This document shows positions 59,841 through 64,000 of a stretch of 64,000 nt of DNA, in pieces (the first letter of the stretch is position 1; the number at the start of each line of letters is the position of its first letter). The notes under the pieces are model-generated. The model made no database searches and was not told the origin of the DNA. It saw only the letters and a program-made list of their open reading frames with translations. The stretch is from Microbacterium sp. Se63.02b (GTDB lineage Bacteria > Actinomycetota > Actinomycetes > Actinomycetales > Microbacteriaceae). Where the stretch lies: positions 2,790,001-2,854,000 of the forward strand of contig NZ_CP050453.1 in the NCBI RefSeq assembly GCF_014171575.1, in the 5' to 3' direction. Made by a program: the position numbers and the translations under genes.

Positions 59841-59896
59841 GCTCCGAATCCGAAGTCAATCGACGAGACGCCGAAGTGCTGTGGTTTACTGACGCA

Positions 59897-61089
59897 ATGG
59901 TTGACGTTCCGAGGCCGGCGCCGGCGATCTCCTCCGGCAGCGGAGAGATCTTCCAGATCCTTCGCGACGGCCGCGCACGCACCAAGGCCGAGCTCGCGGC
60001 TCTCACCGGTCTCGCACGCTCCACGGTCGCGCTCCGCGTCGACGCGCTTCTCGCGGTCGGCCTCCTCCGCCCCGCCGGCGAGGCGGTGTCCACGGGAGGT
60101 CGCCCGCCCGCCAGGGTCGCCTTCAATCCGCGCGCCGGCCTCGTGCTCGCCGTCGACCTCGGCGCGACCCATGCCACGGTCGCGGTCGCCGACCTCGCCG
60201 GGGTGATCCTCGACGCCCGCACCCGCACGATCGACATCGGCGACGGACCGGAGAGCCTTCTCGACACACTCCTCGCCGACGCCGCCGAGCTCCTCCACAT
60301 CGCGGCGGACGAGCTCCCGCTGTTCGGTGTGGGCATCGGCGTCCCCGGCCCCGTCGAGCACTCGACCGGCCGACCGACCAACCCGCCGATCATGCCGGGG
60401 TGGGACCGGTTCGACGTTCCGGCGTACGTGCAGAAGGTGTTCGACGTGCCCGTGCTCGTCGACAACGACGTCAACATCCTCGCTCTCGGAGAGCAGGCCA
60501 CAACGTGGCCCGATGTCGATGACCTGATCTTCGTCAAGGTGTCCACCGGCATCGGCGCCGGGATCATCGCCGGTGGTCAGCTGCAGCGCGGCGCACAGGG
60601 CTCTGCGGGAGACATGGGCCACGTGCAGGTGCCGACGGGGCCGGATCGGCCCGCGAACCGGGCGACGAGCGCGACCTCGAAGCGCTCGCGAGCGGCTCGG
60701 CGCTCGCGGTCGCGCTGCGTGCACAGGGACTCGAAGCCCACAGCGCATCGGACGTGGTCGACCTCGTGCGCGCAGGCAACGCCGCGGCGATCGAGGCGAC
60801 CCGGCAGGCGGGGCGAGACGTGGGCGAGGTGCTCGCCACGGTCGTCAACCTGCTGAACCCGTCGATCATCGTGCTGGGCGGCAGCATCGCGCGGGCGGGA
60901 GAGCACCTGTTGGCCGGTGTCCGCGAGGTCGTGTATCGCCGCTCGATCCCGCTCGCGACACAGCATCTCGCCATCGTGCAGTCCCAGGCCGGCGACCGCG
61001 CCGCGGTCCTCGGAGCGGCGATCATGGTCGCGCGCGAGGTGCTGTCACCGGCGAACGTCGACCGTCAGGTGGCAGCGAAGGCACGGTGA
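59897..61089 (+). CDS. ROK family transcriptional regulator, frameshifted
   Basis: About 398 residues. The N-terminal winged helix (IFQILRDGRARTKAELAALTG, then ARSTVALRVDALLAVGLL, read separately) is followed by the ROK sugar-kinase-like fold (VLAVDLGATHATVAVADLAG, GVGIGVPGPVE, VLVDNDVNILALGE, STGIGAGIIAGG, GSAGDMGHVQV). A base is missing near 60649-60653. The zinc-site consensus CxCGxxGCxE that normally follows is replaced by a cysteine-free EPGDERDLEALASG stretch. It probably represses the divergent sugar operon and senses its sugar. Confidence 0.9.
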
Positions 61090-61120
61090 TCCGCGCCTCC
61101 GCCGTCACGAGCGGCCGCGG

Positions 61121-62260
61121 TCAGAGGGTGGCCGCGAACGGGTCGAAGTCCGCGTCGATCGATCCGACCTGATCCAGGCTGCTCTGCACGTCGACGAAGC
61201 TGCGCGACTCGGCGGCCTCCTCGATCGACAGAAGCGTGTCGAGCACGTGGTACCCGAACTCCCCCGTGGCCACGTGCGGGCGGTCTGCGGCGATCGAACG
61301 GACCATGTCGAGCAGTCCCACCCCACGCCCGGAGAGCACACCCTCCTGCGCCACGTCGAGGATCTCCTGCTGGATCGGCTCCGGCGGGACGAACAGACGC
61401 GTGAGCGGCCGGGTGATCGAGATCGCGCCGCCGAAGGTGTTCGGATCGGGGATCACGATCGTGCCCTCGGTGCCGGTGATCTCCACGACGCCCTGCCGCA
61501 GCATGGGGGAATCCGTGCTGTAGAGGCTCTGCGCCTGACCGCCCTCTTCGAAGGCCGTCAGCACGCTGAGCGTGGAGGGGATCTCGACAGGGAACTCCTG
61601 GCCGGCGAGCTCGCCGACCTGCACACGGCGGGTGGGCGTGCCCTGGAGGCCCAGAGCGGCGACCGAGGCGACGGGACCGAACACATGAACGAGCGCCGAG
61701 ACGTAGTACGGCCCCATGTCCAGCAGCGGCCCCGCACCCTTCGCGTACAGGAACGAGGGATTCGGGTGGAAGATCTCCGGACCCTGCCACTGGAAGGTGG
61801 TCTGGGCGAAGAGGGGACGACCGATGTCACCCCTCGCGATAGCCCGCTTCGCCGTCTGCACGCCCGGTCCGAGCACCGTGTCCGGCGCCACGCCGACGCG
61901 GAGACCGGCGGCATCGGCCTTCTCCAGCAGTCGGCGCGACTCCTCGCGGCTCACCCCGATCGGCTTCTCGGTCCACACGTGCTTGCCTGCCGCGATGATC
62001 GCCTCCGAGACCTCGACATGCACGGCCGGGATCGTGAGATTCACGACCACGTCGATCTCCGGGTCCTCGAGGACGACGTCAACGCCGCCGGAACGCGGGA
62101 CGCCGTACTTCTCGGCCTGCGTCCTGGCACGCTCCTCGATCAGGTCGGCGACCGCGATGACGCGGACGTCGGGGAACGTGGTGAGGTTCGACAGATACTG
62201 GTCGCTGATGTTGCCCGCGCCGATGATGCCGACGCCGACGGGACCCGCACCGATCGCCAT
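61121..62260 (-). CDS. Gfo/Idh/MocA family oxidoreductase
   Basis: An intact 379-residue protein. GVGIIGAGNISDQYLSNL (NAD(P) loop), WTEKPIGVSREE (catalytic-Lys motif) and the substrate-domain GPLLDMGPYYVSALVHVFG with a Tyr where His often sits. It overlaps the preceding TIM-barrel gene by one base, so the two form an isomerase-dehydrogenase operon. Sugar-related substrate inferred only from family and context. Confidence 0.92.
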   Translation of the reverse strand: MAIGAGPVGVGIIGAGNISDQYLSNLTTFPDVRVIAVADLIEERARTQAEKYGVPRSGGVDVVLEDPEIDVVVNLTIPAVHVEVSEAIIAAGKHVWTEKPIGVSREESRRLLEKADAAGLRVGVAPDTVLGPGVQTAKRAIARGDIGRPLFAQTTFQWQGPEIFHPNPSFLYAKGAGPLLDMGPYYVSALVHVFGPVASVAALGLQGTPTRRVQVGELAGQEFPVEIPSTLSVLTAFEEGGQAQSLYSTDSPMLRQGVVEITGTEGTIVIPDPNTFGGAISITRPLTRLFVPPEPIQQEILDVAQEGVLSGRGVGLLDMVRSIAADRPHVATGEFGYHVLDTLLSIEEAAESRSFVDVQSSLDQVGSIDADFDPFAATL

Positions 62261-63066
62261 CAGCCGGCCACCTTCTCGTCGAGGTAGACGCGGCTGCGCT
62301 CGATCGCGTCGAACAGGTCGCCCTCGTAGTGGTCGAACTCCACGATCGCGAGCTCCAGAGCCGGTGCCGCGGCGATCGCCTCGACCAGCGGGACGGATCC
62401 TTCTCCCGCGGCCACTTGATCGGCGGGCGGGTACGCGCCGGCGAGCGCGGGGTCGAGAGTGCCGTCCTTGGCATGCACCGCGATCACACGACTGCCGAGG
62501 CGCTCCAGCAGGGCGACGGGATCGACGCCGCCACGGGCCACCCAGTACAGGTCGACCTCGAGCACGACGCGCTCGTCGAGGAGGCCCGCGAGGACCTCGA
62601 GGCCGGTCACACCGTCGAAGACGGCCTCCAGCTCATGCGCGTGATTGTGGTATCCCACCCGGACGCCCTGAGCTGCCCCGATCTCGGCTGCCGCGTTCAG
62701 CAGTCGGGCGGTCTCCTCGATCTGCGCGACCGACTCCCACCGGGCCGGCGCGGTGTACGGGTCGATGACGGTTCCCATGCCGAGCACCTTCGCCGCCGCG
62801 AAGACCTCCGCGGGCGAGGGCACCGGCACCGTGGTGCCGCTGCCGTCGGGGTTCACGAACGAGGTCGACGCCAGGAAGGCATGCCCGGACGGTGCGCGCA
62901 GTCCCGCAGCCGACAACGCGGCGGCGAGAGGTTCGGCCCGGCGCACGAAGTCGTAGGGCTCGACGGCCGTGAACCCGCGGGCGGCCACCGCCGCAAGCGA
63001 TCCTTCGAGGTCGGACTCCAGCTCCTCCTTGATGGTGAACAGCTGCAGGGAGGTCTGAATCGTCAT
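62260..63066 (-). CDS. Xylose isomerase-like TIM-barrel protein (sugar phosphate isomerase/epimerase family)
   Basis: An intact 268-residue protein. MTIQTSLQLFTIKEEL opens a short barrel whose metal-site motifs are GYHNHAHELE, LEVDLYWVARGG, AVHAKDGTLD and IVEFDHYEGD. The GYHNHxxE and VDLYW elements are typical of the group often annotated as sugar phosphate isomerase/epimerase and linked to 3-keto-sugar metabolism. It is co-transcribed with the Gfo/Idh gene and divergent from the TetR gene. Confidence 0.9.
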   Translation of the reverse strand: MTIQTSLQLFTIKEELESDLEGSLAAVAARGFTAVEPYDFVRRAEPLAAALSAAGLRAPSGHAFLASTSFVNPDGSGTTVPVPSPAEVFAAAKVLGMGTVIDPYTAPARWESVAQIEETARLLNAAAEIGAAQGVRVGYHNHAHELEAVFDGVTGLEVLAGLLDERVVLEVDLYWVARGGVDPVALLERLGSRVIAVHAKDGTLDPALAGAYPPADQVAAGEGSVPLVEAIAAAPALELAIVEFDHYEGDLFDAIERSRVYLDEKVAG

Positions 63067-63113
63067 CGGTCGTGCTCCTTCGGTCATCGGCGACGTGGCG
63101 GGAATCCTGTCCC

Positions 63114-63144
63114 GTGGAGGCACGCTACCACCAAATACCTCCAC
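63114..63144. promoter_or_regulatory. Inverted repeat between the TIM-barrel and TetR genes
   Basis: GTGGAGG (63114-63120) and CCTCCAC (63138-63144) are exact reverse complements 17 bases apart in the 108-base divergent spacer. TetR-family proteins usually bind palindromes at such sites. Binding is inference. Confidence 0.45.
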
Positions 63145-63162
63145 GCGGAAGTTTTTGTTCGC

Positions 63163-63175
63163 TAGACTCTCCCCA
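63163..63175 (+). promoter_or_regulatory. -10 element for leaderless tetR-type gene
   Basis: TAGACT (63163-63168) is followed by six bases and ATG 63175. No Shine-Dalgarno is present. Confidence 0.55.
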
Positions 63176-63822
63176 TGCCCGAAGAGACGCCAGAGCAGCT
63201 CGAGCATCCCCGCCAGCGGGGCGCCTACGCCAAGGGCATCGCACGGCGACAGGAGATCCTCGATCGCGCGATCGAGGTCTTCGCCGAGCGGGGTTCCGAT
63301 CGCACGAGTCTCCGTTCCATCGCGCGGGAGGTCGGGGTCACCCATGCCGCCCTCACCCACTACTTCGGCTCCCTCGAAGAGCTCCTCGTCGCGGTGTACG
63401 AAGAGAGCAACGCGCCAGGACGACAGCCGGAGGCCCCCTCCGAGGAGGTGACTCCCGTGGAGATGATGATCGAGTCGGCCCGCATCAACCGTTCCGTCCC
63501 CGGTCTCGTGCAGCTGTACTCCACGCTCGTCGCGTCCGCCCTCGAAGAGGGCCACCCGGCGGCTCGCACCTTCGCCACCGGTCGGTTCGCACGCCTTCGC
63601 GACCGGCTCGCCGACACCGTGCGGCAGCAGCAGGACGACGGTCGCATCCGGACCGATGTCGATCCGGACGCCGTCGCCGCGTTGGTGGTCGCCGCCTCCG
63701 ACGGCCTGCAGACCCAATGGCTGCTCGATGAGACGGCACCGCAGCACGAGGCGCTCGCGCTCCTCGACCGCCTGCTGCGCCCTGTGCCGGAGCATCCGGA
63801 GCACCGGGCCGAGCGCCCATGA
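63175..63822 (+). CDS. TetR family transcriptional regulator
   Basis: An intact 215-residue protein. The N-terminal HTH is EILDRAIEVFAERG, then SIAREVGVTHAALTHYF; the ligand-binding C-terminal half is helical, with TDVDPDAVAALVVAASDGLQ typical of the TetR_C fold. It is divergent from the isomerase-dehydrogenase pair and likely represses it. The effector is unknown. Confidence 0.93.
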   Translation: MPEETPEQLEHPRQRGAYAKGIARRQEILDRAIEVFAERGSDRTSLRSIAREVGVTHAALTHYFGSLEELLVAVYEESNAPGRQPEAPSEEVTPVEMMIESARINRSVPGLVQLYSTLVASALEEGHPAARTFATGRFARLRDRLADTVRQQQDDGRIRTDVDPDAVAALVVAASDGLQTQWLLDETAPQHEALALLDRLLRPVPEHPEHRAERP

Positions 63823-63839
63823 CCCCGAGCTAGGCTCGA

Positions 63840-64000
63840 ATGGTGACGTCCGTGCCGCAGTCCCCGTATGCCAGGGCGCTCGGCGCGCGCATCAGCGACC
63901 TGCACCCGCGGCTCCGCGCGTACTTCGAGGCGATCCCGGAGGGCGCCGTCGGCGTCGGTGAGGGCGTCTTCCAGCGGGTGGGCACGCCGCGCCGCTGGCT
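63840..64000 (+). CDS. DUF4166-like protein, 3'-truncated by the window end
   Basis: Only about 53 residues are visible: SPYARALGARISDLHPRLRA then AIPEGAVGVGEGVFQRVGTP. I recognise this as the start of DUF4166-type proteins, whose function is unknown. TAGGCT (63831-63836) is three bases before ATG 63840 and six before GTG 63843, so GTG 63843 may be the leaderless start. Confidence 0.6.
   Translation, partial: MVTSVPQSPYARALGARISDLHPRLRAYFEAIPEGAVGVGEGVFQRVGTPRRW

Noticed and set aside
49446-63822. A fourth Gfo/Idh/MocA gene in the sugar locus
   Set aside because: The overview and a finding title say four, but on checking, only the genes at 49446, 58673 and 61121 have the family motifs; the count should be read as three.

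Overview
The DNA is very G+C-rich, uses many GTG starts, and shows a repeated 'TANNNT, six to eight bases, start codon' arrangement typical of leaderless actinobacterial promoters. It encodes an actinobacterial set (metG-tatD-rsmA-ispE group, PMT mannosyltransferase, PucR/ROK/LacI regulators, several peptide-type and ribose-type ABC importers). I infer a Microbacteriaceae chromosome, most likely Microbacterium or a close relative. It is dense, chromosomal and mostly metabolic: no transposase, phage gene, CRISPR array, rRNA or tRNA was seen, and no gene-free stretch reaches 300 bases.

Layout. (A) 1-9804: end of a dipeptide ABC importer, an S9 peptidase, a class-C serine hydrolase, an M20 hydrolase, a GNAT acyltransferase, an N-succinylamino-acid-racemase/OSBS-type enolase-superfamily enzyme and a PucR regulator; together they look like a peptide and D-amino-acid salvage locus. 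(B) 10053-17397: an Lrp regulator and the housekeeping genes ispE, rsmA, tatD and metG, interrupted by an aldo/keto reductase and an MFS exporter whose 5' end is tandemly repeated. (C) 17438-25145: LacI regulator, oligosaccharide/peptide-type ABC importer and GH1 beta-glucosidase, with a LacI-like operator on the promoter. (D) 25142-40262: rsmI, a PMT mannosyltransferase, an aminotransferase-permease-Lrp operon, a DUF255 protein, two oxidoreductases, a membrane acyltransferase-like protein, the large helicase HrpA and a quinone-oxidoreductase-like protein. (E) 40282-49339: an eight-gene minus-strand operon combining an Opp-type importer with two luciferase-like monooxygenases and two carboxymuconolactone/alkylhydroperoxidase-type proteins; its substrate is unknown. 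(F) 49446-63822: a sugar locus with a ribose-type importer, four Gfo/Idh/MocA dehydrogenases, three xylose-isomerase-like TIM-barrel proteins, a Dabb protein, and ROK and TetR regulators; a NYN/OST-HTH protein sits inside it. A DUF4166-like gene starts at the right edge.

An important caveat: about forty single- or double-base indels, nearly all missing G or C in short G/C runs, break genes throughout the window, including the essential metG and ispE. Reading frames can be rejoined in every case, so I treat these as probable consensus errors and annotate the joined genes as single CDSs, giving the break positions.
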